Below are positions 57,444 through 64,000 of a stretch of DNA of 64,000 bases, piece after piece (position 1 is the stretch's first letter; each line of letters starts with the position of its first letter). This DNA is from Sodalis glossinidius str. 'morsitans' (lineage in GTDB: Bacteria > Pseudomonadota > Gammaproteobacteria > Enterobacterales > Enterobacteriaceae): contig NC_007712.1 in the NCBI RefSeq assembly GCF_000010085.1, positions 3,968,001 through 4,032,000 of the forward strand, read 5' to 3'. A program made the position numbers and the translations under genes. Below the pieces are notes generated by a model. The model did no database searches and was not told the origin of the DNA. It was given only the letters and a program-made list of their open reading frames with translations.

Positions 57444-59996
57444 TTAGCTGCTGCGCGCGTTTTGCGCCAGCGGCGGCGCACCATTGTCAAACGGCGCGCC
57501 GCATAAATGGGACAGAACGCTGCTGCGGAACGGCACAACCTGGATGCGGCCGTCCAGATTCATAATCTGGTAGAACTGCGGCAAATTGAAATTAATGAAA
57601 CTGGAGCCGTAGGTGAAGCGGTCGTGGGAAGAGGAGTAGAACCGGCTGACGTCGCGCACCAATTCCTCTTTGCTGCCTTCGCAATGATGATAGGCTTCCA
57701 CCCGATTAGTTTCATCGAGAATATAGATATTGAAACCGCTGTCGTCGGTGGTGTCCTCAAAAAAGAACTGGATGATGCCTTCGCTGGCGAATCCGTCCAC
57801 CACCGGAGGCAGATGGACCTGCTCGGTCTCCATCTGGATGGACAGCCCGTGCAGCTTATTGTTGGATATCGCGCCGTAAAACTCCACCGCGTTTTCCAGC
57901 TTCTGCACCGAAACACTCAGGCGCTCGAAAAACAGCCCCCAGGTCTGTCCCGCCACACGCACCGCCTTGAACCGCGCCGGATCCTGGCGGGTACTGGAGA
58001 GGCGCAGCTCGATACATTCGGAAACCAGCTGCTGCACCCGGGTGCGGATAAGCCCGCGCAAATGCTGGCTGTAACAGAACACCTCCACCGTATCCGGCGG
58101 CGCGGCATCCTGATGCATTTTGCCGAGAATGGTTTTCAACGCTTCCAGCACCGCCTGCTCGCCGCTGAAATGCAGGGTGCGCACTTCATTCCAGGAGTTG
58201 CGGTAAAGTAAATCGATGCTGCCCACCAGACACTGCTGCTGCTGGCCGAAGCTGAACACATCCAGTTTGCGGAAGTCGAAATGCACCACCTGATTACGGA
58301 ATACCGCGGTGGGATCGTGCTCAAGATTGACAATAATCGCCAGATGACGGATTTCGCACGGGCTGCAGAGCGCCTTGGGCGTCGGCGTCGGCACCCGCAG
58401 CGGGAAGTGGCCGGCCACATCGGCAATAAGCTCATTCAGCTTGGCGCTATCGCAGGTGTCGCTGCCCTTGATATGCACCTGGGTCGACCGGGTCAACAGC
58501 CCGTTAAACCAGGCCCAGGCCACCAGTTTATTAAGATAGCGGTTATATTCCAGCGGCTGATGGCTGATGATGGAATCCATCGACGGCGACTGATTGTATA
58601 AATACCAGCCGGTACGGTTGGCGCGGCCCTGCGGCACATAGATGAACGTCAGATGCAGTTCCGACAGATCCGGCGAGATCTGCGGATTGAGCAAAGTCAC
58701 TTTACCGGGCAGCGCCTCGAAGGCCGCATACAGCTTGCGGGTCAGCACGCCGATATCCTGAGGGCTGGCGCTGACGCTCAAGTTGTTGCGGCGGGCAAAC
58801 CGGATCAGATTACGATAACTCTGCATCATGGCGTCCAGCAGCTCATTGTGCGCTTCGCGCACCTGCGCAATCTTCCAGTTGGCGCGATCGTCCAGCATCT
58901 TCAGCCGCGCGTCATCCCAGCCCCAGCTCGTCACCAGCTGTGTCAGAATCTCCCGCCGCCAGGGCGTGCCCGCCGGATCCTGCGACAGTTTTTCGCACAC
59001 CTTCAGATAGAAGCAGCGACGCACCATATCCAGCCGCGTCATATCGTTTATCTGCGTCAGATAGTAGGTCACCCGCTCCAGCATCATGCAATAGGGGTCG
59101 AGGCCGAAGGAAACGATTTCGCCGTCATGCAACCGCTGTTTGATTTTCATCGCCAGCAGTTCGGTGTGGGGATATTCCCAGGAGTAGGCTTCCAGCAGCA
59201 GCGTTTTCAGCACCGCCTTATAAGGAGAATCGATGCTTTTATACAGCTGCCACAAGCTGGCACCGAAGTATTCTTCCGCGGACAGGGTGCCGAGGCCCCC
59301 CAAATCCAGCCACTCGTTAGGCGTCAGCGCGCCGCGGGCGTACAGCGACAGAACATACTCATCGTAGTGCGCTTCTTCGTCGCCGGGCACCATCTTCCAC
59401 AGTATACGCTTACCGCCCATGCGCACAGCGGTGCGATAGAATTCATCCAGCAGCAGGATGTGCTGGGTAGAGCCGCAGTCCTCGTCCCCGAGGCTGCCGC
59501 TTTCATTATGGCGAAAACGGTTTTCATCGATCAGGAAGAAATTGACGTCCACGCCCCGGCGATTCGCCCACTGCTCAAGCAGATGACATTTACGCTGCAA
59601 TTGAGCGCGTTCCTCGTTGTCCAGCCAGGACTGATGACACACCCAGATGTCGAGATCAGAGTTAGCGTTCTGGCCGATGGAAGAGGTACTGCCCATGGAG
59701 TAAACGCCGGTAATGGGCTGCTCACCGCTGTCCGGCGCCGCCACCGCCGCGCCGGCCTGACGGCCGATGTCGTCGAGCCAGGCGCGCTGGGTCTCATCGG
59801 GGGAATAAAAACAGATGCCGTGGGGCACGGTGCCATCCAGGTAACCCGGAAGCATCGGATGATGAAAATGTAGTAAGGTTGGCAGCAGACTGTATACGTG
59901 TTGAAAATCCGGCCCCATGGCCGCCAACGCGCGATCCACCCGTAGTTGGTTAATCGCGTCCAGTCTCTGTTTCAAGGTCTCGATGTAGAAGTACAA
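57444..59996 (-). CDS. cyaA: Adenylate cyclase, class I
   Basis: Makes cAMP from ATP; regulated by the glucose phosphotransferase system. The N-terminal catalytic domain has the nucleotidyltransferase signature MGSTSSIGQNANSDLDIWVC near residue 100; the long regulatory half has YNRYLNKLVAWAWFNGLLT and FYSSSHDRFTYGSSFINFNL. 850 aa (E. coli 848). The start is the rare TTG at 59996, reading YFYIETLKQRLDAINQLRV after the first residue, the same weak start as E. coli cyaA. The last 30 residues differ from E. coli. A long antisense open frame here is a shadow. Intact. Confidence 0.96.
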   Translation of the reverse strand: MYFYIETLKQRLDAINQLRVDRALAAMGPDFQHVYSLLPTLLHFHHPMLPGYLDGTVPHGICFYSPDETQRAWLDDIGRQAGAAVAAPDSGEQPITGVYSMGSTSSIGQNANSDLDIWVCHQSWLDNEERAQLQRKCHLLEQWANRRGVDVNFFLIDENRFRHNESGSLGDEDCGSTQHILLLDEFYRTAVRMGGKRILWKMVPGDEEAHYDEYVLSLYARGALTPNEWLDLGGLGTLSAEEYFGASLWQLYKSIDSPYKAVLKTLLLEAYSWEYPHTELLAMKIKQRLHDGEIVSFGLDPYCMMLERVTYYLTQINDMTRLDMVRRCFYLKVCEKLSQDPAGTPWRREILTQLVTSWGWDDARLKMLDDRANWKIAQVREAHNELLDAMMQSYRNLIRFARRNNLSVSASPQDIGVLTRKLYAAFEALPGKVTLLNPQISPDLSELHLTFIYVPQGRANRTGWYLYNQSPSMDSIISHQPLEYNRYLNKLVAWAWFNGLLTRSTQVHIKGSDTCDSAKLNELIADVAGHFPLRVPTPTPKALCSPCEIRHLAIIVNLEHDPTAVFRNQVVHFDFRKLDVFSFGQQQQCLVGSIDLLYRNSWNEVRTLHFSGEQAVLEALKTILGKMHQDAAPPDTVEVFCYSQHLRGLIRTRVQQLVSECIELRLSSTRQDPARFKAVRVAGQTWGLFFERLSVSVQKLENAVEFYGAISNNKLHGLSIQMETEQVHLPPVVDGFASEGIIQFFFEDTTDDSGFNIYILDETNRVEAYHHCEGSKEELVRDVSRFYSSSHDRFTYGSSFINFNLPQFYQIMNLDGRIQVVPFRSSVLSHLCGAPFDNGAPPLAQNARSS

Positions 59997-60088
59997 GACG
60001 TCTCGCCTGATTATCCCGGTGTCATAAGAACCCGTTTCTCCACCCGACCGGCGTAGTGAGTTATAGAGTTATTGCCGGTAAATGCTGG

Positions 60089-60110
60089 AAACGTGATCAA
60101 TCTAACACCT
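60089..60110 (-). promoter_or_regulatory. CRP site in the cyaA promoter
   Basis: On the minus strand the 22 bases read AGGTGTTAGATTGATCACG then TTT, with TGTTA-N6-TCACG. This and the flanking GGTCAATCAGCA are nearly identical to the E. coli cyaA promoter, where CRP represses cyaA. In E. coli hemC lies just beyond, divergently; here it does not. Confidence 0.8.
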
Positions 60111-60150
60111 TGCTGATTGACCGTAAAGAAAGTTAAGCTACCCAGTGAGT

Positions 60151-60179
60151 ATATTACTTTCCCCAACAGAAAGTAATAT
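60151..60179. repeat. 10-bp stem hairpin
   Basis: ATATTACTTT (60151-60160) and its exact complement AAAGTAATAT (60170-60179) flank the nine bases CCCCAACAG. It is followed by AAAAATC. It lies at the edge where cyaA-like sequence ends and accessory DNA begins, and could be a terminator or an insertion boundary. Confidence 0.55.
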
Positions 60180-60371
60180 AAAAATCAATAAAAACAAATA
60201 TATAAATAAATAATAAAGCAATTTTATTTATTTGTTATACGAATGGTCACTCATAACTTCCTGCACAACCTCGCAAGTTCTCGAACGCTTGGAAACAACT
60301 TTTTCTGACAATGATGGCTTTAGTATAGTCATACCTACAAGCAGTTTCCCCATGCACACACGGAGTTCATG

Positions 60372-60696
60372 CGTAAGCGCCCCATGTAGGACGTCTTGCG
60401 TTATTGCCTGTTTTGTTGTAGTCAGTAAACCGACATCACACGTAATCCACAGTAAGATATTGATTTTATTTATCTTATTAATTCATTAAATTTAAGCGAG
60501 ATGAAGTTAGTGAGTTTGACACCAGTGATAGTGTCCACTTAAATTTAAGTGGATACTATCATCGCCGGATTGTCGGTGATCTGAGCACAGTCCCTTATGG
60601 ATTGCGGTGTTAGCAAGCATCGAAGTTAGATAGATGCTGGCAGCCCATACAATATATTAATCAACATTTCAAGACGTCCTACATGGGGCGCTTACG
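60372..60696. repeat. 26-bp inverted repeat pair
   Basis: The 26 bases 60372-60397 (beginning CGTAAGCGCCCCATG) occur again, exactly and in reverse complement, at 60671-60696. Inside the 325-bp unit is the 36-bp palindrome at 60526-60561. This has the shape of a small inverted-repeat element or of two copies of an element's end in opposite orientation. I do not recognise a known insertion sequence. Confidence 0.75.
60526..60561. repeat. 36-bp near-perfect palindrome
   Basis: Centred on AAATTT, with arms TGATAGTGTCCACTTAAA and TTTAAGTGGATACTATCA. One base pair (GTGTCC against GGATAC) is mismatched. It could form a long hairpin, a bidirectional terminator, or be two abutting terminal inverted repeats. 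Confidence 0.8.
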
Positions 60697-61461
60697 TTCA
60701 TGCCTACCAAGCTCACGCATGGCTGCACAAAATCTCCTCAGCCCTTGTGCTACGCGGATTCTGCTGGACATACCACACGACCTACAAAAATATTGTAGAT
60801 CTCCGTGAAGCGTACGGCCGTTGGATATAGGAAGCGGGAAATCATTTCGGGTGGGGACGCTGGACAAGTCCTTCAGACGTACGTAAGTCAAAGCGACATT
60901 AACCGCGTATCTTTTAGCAACGTGGTTGGAGGCAGGTAACCCTCTTTAAGAGGAATGGTTATATTTTAACCATCCGATGGGGCGGGGATTTACCCACTAA
61001 ATGTAGGCTGGAATTTTTTTGTAAAAAGTAAAAAAAGCCACGGGTTACTGAGTTATCATAGGGTGCTAATTTTTTATTCACATTAAAAAATCAATGCTTT
61101 GATACTTTTTTAACCAGAAAATCGTAAATATGAAACTCCGCTTCTAACAAGTGATAAACTTCAAATAACCCGTAGAATAATCTCGCTGCAATGCGACTAT
61201 GTGATTTTCATCTTTCAAGTGCGTAATTATTCCCCGAAACGGGGGAAAATTAATTGCCATGCTATACCGCTGGACAAATCCGAAATCTGCACTGATATTC
61301 AATGAGTTATCTGTGCGCAAGCCCCCTATGGCTGCTTGGTGGCGACATTTTCATCAGCCCGTTTGAAACGGAGGGATGGCTCCGTGGGATGGTGAAAGAT
61401 AAACGAACACTAAACACGCGACAGCAACTTTTTTGTAATATAAGCAAAAGAGGGTTGTTTT

Positions 61462-61575
61462 GGTAGTTTCAGTTGTTTCAAAATCATTATCTTCATGATA
61501 TATAATGACATTGTCGAAAATCTTGAAACAACCAGCCCCCGTTTTGAAACAATCAATCCTCCCCCTGAAACTACC
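61462..61575. repeat. Cluster of GAAACA/TGTTTC motifs, dyad arrangement
   Basis: Left arm: GGTAGTTTCAG (61462-61472) overlapping GTTGTTTCA (61472-61480). Right arm: TGAAACAAC (61524-61532), TTGAAACAAT (61544-61553) and CTGAAACTACC (61565-61575). The outer pair is a perfect 11-bp inverted repeat, and the inner pair a perfect 9-bp one. The pattern suggests a multi-site operator, a partition site or a replication origin of a mobile element. Confidence 0.6.
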
Positions 61576-61879
61576 GAGCTATCGATAAAATCATCTGGAA
61601 AAGCTCCCTCTCTGGCTGGCTCATGTGCTGGACAACTGCCCCGGAAGCCTTGTCGGCTGCGGCTTTTGCTGCACACAACCCCCTTGCCACCCTCAAAAGT
61701 AGTGCTCATCGGCAGCTTTTACCGGATTTTGCAAAGTTCCACTGCCGTGGAGTCGTGGAAGCTGATTTCTGCTTAAAAGTTGAACTACAAAATTTTCGTA
61801 GTTCAAAATATAGACAGGTGCACGTCAACCGACATCGTCAATCACTTCACTGCTCACGCGATCATGCCTGAGAGCGTCT

Positions 61880-62161
61880 GTGCGCCATTGTGAGAAGATT
61901 TCTATTCTAGGGGTAATCGATGTCAGACATTGGCAAAGCGTCTCTATCAAGCTAACAGGTGCCTTAAAATCGATATCGGTGAATGGATGCATGCCTGATG
62001 CTGTTGGGAGAGGAATTGAAGTCAGAGAGGCTGTGGCTACCGTGGATGTTCAACAAAGATTAAACGCCAGTGTACATATTACTTTGCGTTGGAGTGCAAC
62101 AGTCAACGGAATCGGATGCATTGCGTTGAATACGAACAAAAAACTCTATCTTAATCTGTAG
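61880..62161 (+). CDS. Unrecognised 93-codon open frame
   Basis: Frame beginning MRHCEKISILGV and containing GCMPDAVGRGIEVREAVATV, QRLNASVHITLRWSA. The first 20-30 residues look unlike the rest, and a better ATG with AGGGG upstream (61920, MSDIGKASLSS) is in another frame and soon stops, so this may be a frameshifted phage or mobile-element gene. I do not recognise the family. It ends about 120 bases before the Panacea-type gene. Confidence 0.3.
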   Translation: MRHCEKISILGVIDVRHWQSVSIKLTGALKSISVNGCMPDAVGRGIEVREAVATVDVQQRLNASVHITLRWSATVNGIGCIALNTNKKLYLNL

Positions 62162-62282
62162 ATATTACACGAACAACATCAAGCGAAATATAAAATTAAT
62201 TTCTGTCAAGGTATGAAATACTTGGAGTTCATCTACAAGGATGTGTGGTTATTTGGTTTTCGTTTATACAAAGGAGTGGTGT

Positions 62283-62759
62283 ATGAAAGATTGTTTCGAT
62301 TTAGCAAATTATTTTCTGGTCCGAAATCAAAACGAGGGCTGCGGGGATGTGATGACCAGCACTAAATTGCAACGACTTGTTTACTATGCGCAGGTCTTTG
62401 CCCTATCGCTGCTTGGAAAACCATTATTCAATGAAAAAGTTGAAGCCTCCCCCGATGGTCCTGTTGTGCATGCACTGAAACTAAGATACCGATACTATAA
62501 AAATGAGCCGCTACCAGTCCCACCAGTCAAGATAGACATGAGCAAATTTACGCCTGATGAAGCAGCTATACTCGACAAAGTCCATCGTATCTATGGTCAG
62601 TATTCAGGCTGGAAGTTACATGAAATGGCTCGCAGTGAACATGAAGATCAAGAGCTACAGCAAAAGAAGGACGCCAGCCAGAGCAACGCCTTCATGCTCA
62701 CCGATACCATGACACGCTGGCATAAGTCCGAGCTCAGCCAGTTCGCACAGAGGCACTGA
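62283..62759 (+). CDS. Panacea/SocA-like (DUF4065) protein, antitoxin type
   Basis: 158-aa protein of the Panacea (SocA/GepA, DUF4065) family, many members of which neutralise diverse small toxins. The family core is clear: DLANYFLVRNQNEGCGDVMT, TKLQRLVYYAQVFALSL, PLFNEKVEASPDGPVVHALK, then a helical C-terminus. The start at 62283 (MKDCFDLANYF) has AAGGAG upstream; an ATG at 62241 adds 14 unlikely residues. GC content is below that of the core genes, suggesting transfer. No recognisable toxin gene adjoins it: upstream is an unknown open frame, downstream a broken Rpn nuclease gene. It is intact and may be a solitary or phage-borne antitoxin. Confidence 0.75.
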   Translation: MKDCFDLANYFLVRNQNEGCGDVMTSTKLQRLVYYAQVFALSLLGKPLFNEKVEASPDGPVVHALKLRYRYYKNEPLPVPPVKIDMSKFTPDEAAILDKVHRIYGQYSGWKLHEMARSEHEDQELQQKKDASQSNAFMLTDTMTRWHKSELSQFAQRH

Positions 62760-62765
62760 CAGCTG

Positions 62766-62789
62766 CCCCGGCTCGTTGAGGGGCCGGGG
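62766..62789 (+). terminator. Hairpin after the Panacea-type gene
   Basis: CCCCGGC (62766-62772) pairs with GCCGGGG (62783-62789) around a 10-base loop, 6 bases after the stop codon; ATTTCG follows, a short and weak T stretch. Likely ends transcription before the rpn gene, or attenuates it. Confidence 0.5.
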
Positions 62790-62834
62790 ATTTCGATGGA
62801 ATACCGCAATCTGAACAAGCTATATACTACACCG

Positions 62835-63721
62835 ATGACAAAATCCTCACTCTCACAACACGACGCCCTGTTCAAAAAATTCCTCGGCGACATTGCTGTA
62901 GCTCGTGACTTTCTGGAAGTGCATCTACCACCTCATCTGCGTGAGCGCTGCGATTTCAGCACCCTGGCAATGGAGTCCGGCAGCTTTATCGAAGACGACC
63001 TCAGGGGCCAGTGCTCGGATATGCTCTATTCGATGAAGACCACGACGGGCCATGATGGCTACGTCTACTGTCTGATTGAATACCAGAGCCGACCGGAAAA
63101 GCTGATGGCGTTTCGGTTGCTACGGTATGCGGTCGCCGCGATGCAACGGCATCTTGAACAAGGCAATGACGCTTTGCCGGTGGTGATACCGCTTCTGTTC
63201 TACCACGGCACTACATCGCCCTATCCCTACAGCACCCAATGGCTCAATTGCTTTACTGACCCCGAACTGGCAGAATCAGTCTACAGGCAAGCATTCCCGC
63301 TGGTTGACATCACGGCTATGCCGGATGATGAAATACTGTCCCATCGGCGGGTGGCTCTGCTGGAATTGGTGCAGAAGCACATCCGGACCCGTGATATGTT
63401 AGAAATAGCCGCTGATATCGCCCGTCTGCTCAATTTATGGGCGATACCGAAAGAGCAGTTCCGTAGCCTGATGTACTACATTGTAGGTCGAGGCGAAACC
63501 TCAGACACCAGACAATTTTTGCATACCATAGTACCATAGCAGCACAGACACAGGATTATCGGGAGGATGTGATGACTATTGCAGAACAATCACGCCAAGA
63601 AGGCGAGCATAGCGCCTCGCTGAAAATTGCAAGGCAACTTATCGCCAACGGCGTCGATCGCGCTATCGTCAAAATGTCGACGGGCCTTTCCGATGATGAG
63701 CTGGCTTCCCTTGTTCGATGA
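62835..63721 (+). pseudogene. Rpn-family recombination-promoting nuclease, frameshifted
   Basis: Member of the Rpn (YhgA-like, PD-(D/E)XK) family found in E. coli as RpnA-E. The N-terminal domain is conserved (SLSQHDALFKKFLGDIAVAR; SFIEDDLRGQCSDMLYSMKT; YCLIEYQSRPEKLMAFRLLR; VIPLLFYHGTTSPYPYS; DDEILSHRRVALLELVQKHI). The frame stops early at 63537-63539, because an 8-bp duplication (TACCATAG twice, 63524-63539) shifted it. The true C-terminal part continues in the next frame: IAAQTQDYREDVMTIAEQSR, ending LSDDELASLVR at 63721. The start is taken at 62835 (MTKSSLSQHDALF); 62796 is an alternative. The 5' domain (about 235 aa) may still be made. Confidence 0.85.
63524..63539 (+). repeat. 8-bp tandem duplication in rpn
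   Basis: TACCATAG at 63524-63531 is repeated exactly at 63532-63539. Removing one copy restores one open frame from the ATG at 62835 to the stop at 63721, so the duplication is the lesion. Confidence 0.85.
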
Positions 63722-63727
63722 CGGGCA

Positions 63728-64000
63728 TTAATCCCCCACCTTTTCCGCGTTGGGCGGCGTCGGCCAGTTTATCTGGCGCTGTGCTAATATCGACACGGTT
63801 AAGCAGCATGCGGTATTTCTTCCACGTCAGCAATGACGCTTTTTCGGTGTTCGTCGTCATGCCGAGGTCTACCGCATCCTGAAGCGGCCCAATAATGCGT
63901 CCGGCCTCATCCAGCTGGCTCTTTTTCGTGAGCGCTGCGCTTCGCCTTTCATCTTCCAACGTGGGCGGCGGTGTATCGACCCAACACGGGTAGCCGTTGG
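63728..64000 (-). pseudogene. Phage tail fibre assembly protein (tfa), frameshifted and cut by window
   Basis: C-terminal part of a Tfa chaperone that helps tail fibres trimerise. Read on the minus strand: CWVDTPPPTLEDERRSAALT, GRIIGPLQDAVDLGMTTNTE and WKKYRMLLNRVDISTAPD are typical. After TAPD the open frame becomes nonsense (KLADAAQRGKGGG), while the proper ending INWPTPPNAEKVGD plus TAA at 63728-63730 lies in the neighbouring frame: one base is missing. The 5' part lies beyond base 64000. Marks the edge of a decayed prophage. Confidence 0.85.

Larger units (their letters stand above)
60111..62282. other. AT-rich accessory DNA, no recognised gene
   Basis: About 2.2 kb that replaces hemC of the E. 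coli order. GC content drops well below that of the flanking core genes, and open frames are short and unrecognised. It carries an inverted repeat pair, a long palindrome, a cluster of GAAAC motifs (all listed separately), and a small CCCC-GAAACG-GGGG hairpin at 61230-61247. It looks like the decayed end of a mobile element or prophage. Confidence 0.6.

Noticed and set aside
57326..57538. cyaY in the gap between cyaA and lptM
   Set aside because: The gap is too short and the frame there overlaps cyaA; no frataxin motif is seen.
58653..59873. 406-codon plus-strand open frame opposite cyaA
   Set aside because: It is a shadow of the conserved cyaA coding strand; the translation is His/Gln/Arg-rich and unlike any family, and cyaA is intact.
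60232..60489. 85-codon plus frame in the accessory region
   Set aside because: Ser/Cys/Val-rich, no ribosome site, and it overlaps the 26-bp inverted repeat; looks like chance in AT-rich DNA.
60679..60891. 70-codon minus frame (ends AMRELGRHERKRPM)
   Set aside because: Its end is built from the 26-bp repeat; no start signal or known family, so not called as a gene.

Overview
The window is a stretch of enterobacterial chromosome. Nearly every gene has a clear E. coli K-12 counterpart, and the order follows two E. coli blocks. The first runs aroK-hof-mrcA-nudE-igaA-yrfG-hslRO-pckA-envZ/ompR-greB-tex-feo-bioH-gntX-nfuA-malQ-glpRGE-glpD-glg-asd-yhgN-gnt-yhhW-ryhB. The second runs yigL-pldB-rhtC-recQ-pldA-yigI-rarD-corA-uvrD-yigB-xerC-yigA-dapF-lptM-cyaA. 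The protein identities, the moderate GC content and above all the density of recently broken genes point to a host-restricted insect symbiont of the Sodalis type, most likely Sodalis glossinidius or a close relative. That assignment is inference; there is no rRNA here to confirm it.

Layout. 1-3.6 kb: the 3' end of aroK lies outside the window; then a decayed hofMNO(P)Q cluster (DNA uptake / type IV pilus-like assembly). 3.7-18.7 kb: a well-preserved core segment covering PBP1a, NudE, IgaA, YrfG, Hsp15, Hsp33, PEP carboxykinase, EnvZ-OmpR, GreB and Tex. 18.7-27.4 kb: mixed. FeoA is intact but feoB is broken; a GH13_18 disaccharide phosphorylase not found at this place in E. coli is intact; bioH and nfuA (with a near-perfect IscR site) are intact; gntX and malQ are broken. 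27.6-36.3 kb: the glpEGR operon is intact; glpD has a frameshift in its last codons and runs into the glycogen genes, which have collapsed (glgP and glgA full of lesions, glgX gone, glgB fused to the tail of glgC). 37-42.7 kb: asd, yhgN, gntT and gntR with a striking GntR operator palindrome, yhhW cut by one amber codon, and a ryhB small RNA with a Fur box. 42.7-60.1 kb: the second block, where pldB, rhtC and abrB are broken and the cell-division/DNA-repair operon lptM-dapF-yigA-xerC-yigB-uvrD (LexA box before uvrD) and cyaA (CRP site) are intact; cyaY and hemC are missing from their usual places beside cyaA. 60.1-64 kb: AT-rich accessory DNA with inverted repeats, a Panacea/SocA-like antitoxin-type gene, a frameshifted Rpn-family nuclease gene and a broken phage tail-fibre assembly gene.

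How the genes fit together. The retained set is cell wall (mrcA, dapF, asd), envelope sensing (igaA, envZ/ompR), gluconeogenesis (pckA), glycerol and gluconate use, Fe-S assembly (nfuA), biotin (bioH), global regulation (cyaA, ryhB) and repair/recombination (recQ, uvrD, xerC). Lost or failing functions are glycogen and maltodextrin metabolism, DNA uptake, ferrous iron transport by Feo, and lysophospholipid and amino-acid export functions. A recurring theme is 8-9 bp tandem-repeat gain: 5 x 9 bp in recQ (in frame, inside the zinc site), about 6 x 8 bp in abrB and 2 x 8 bp in rpn (both out of frame).
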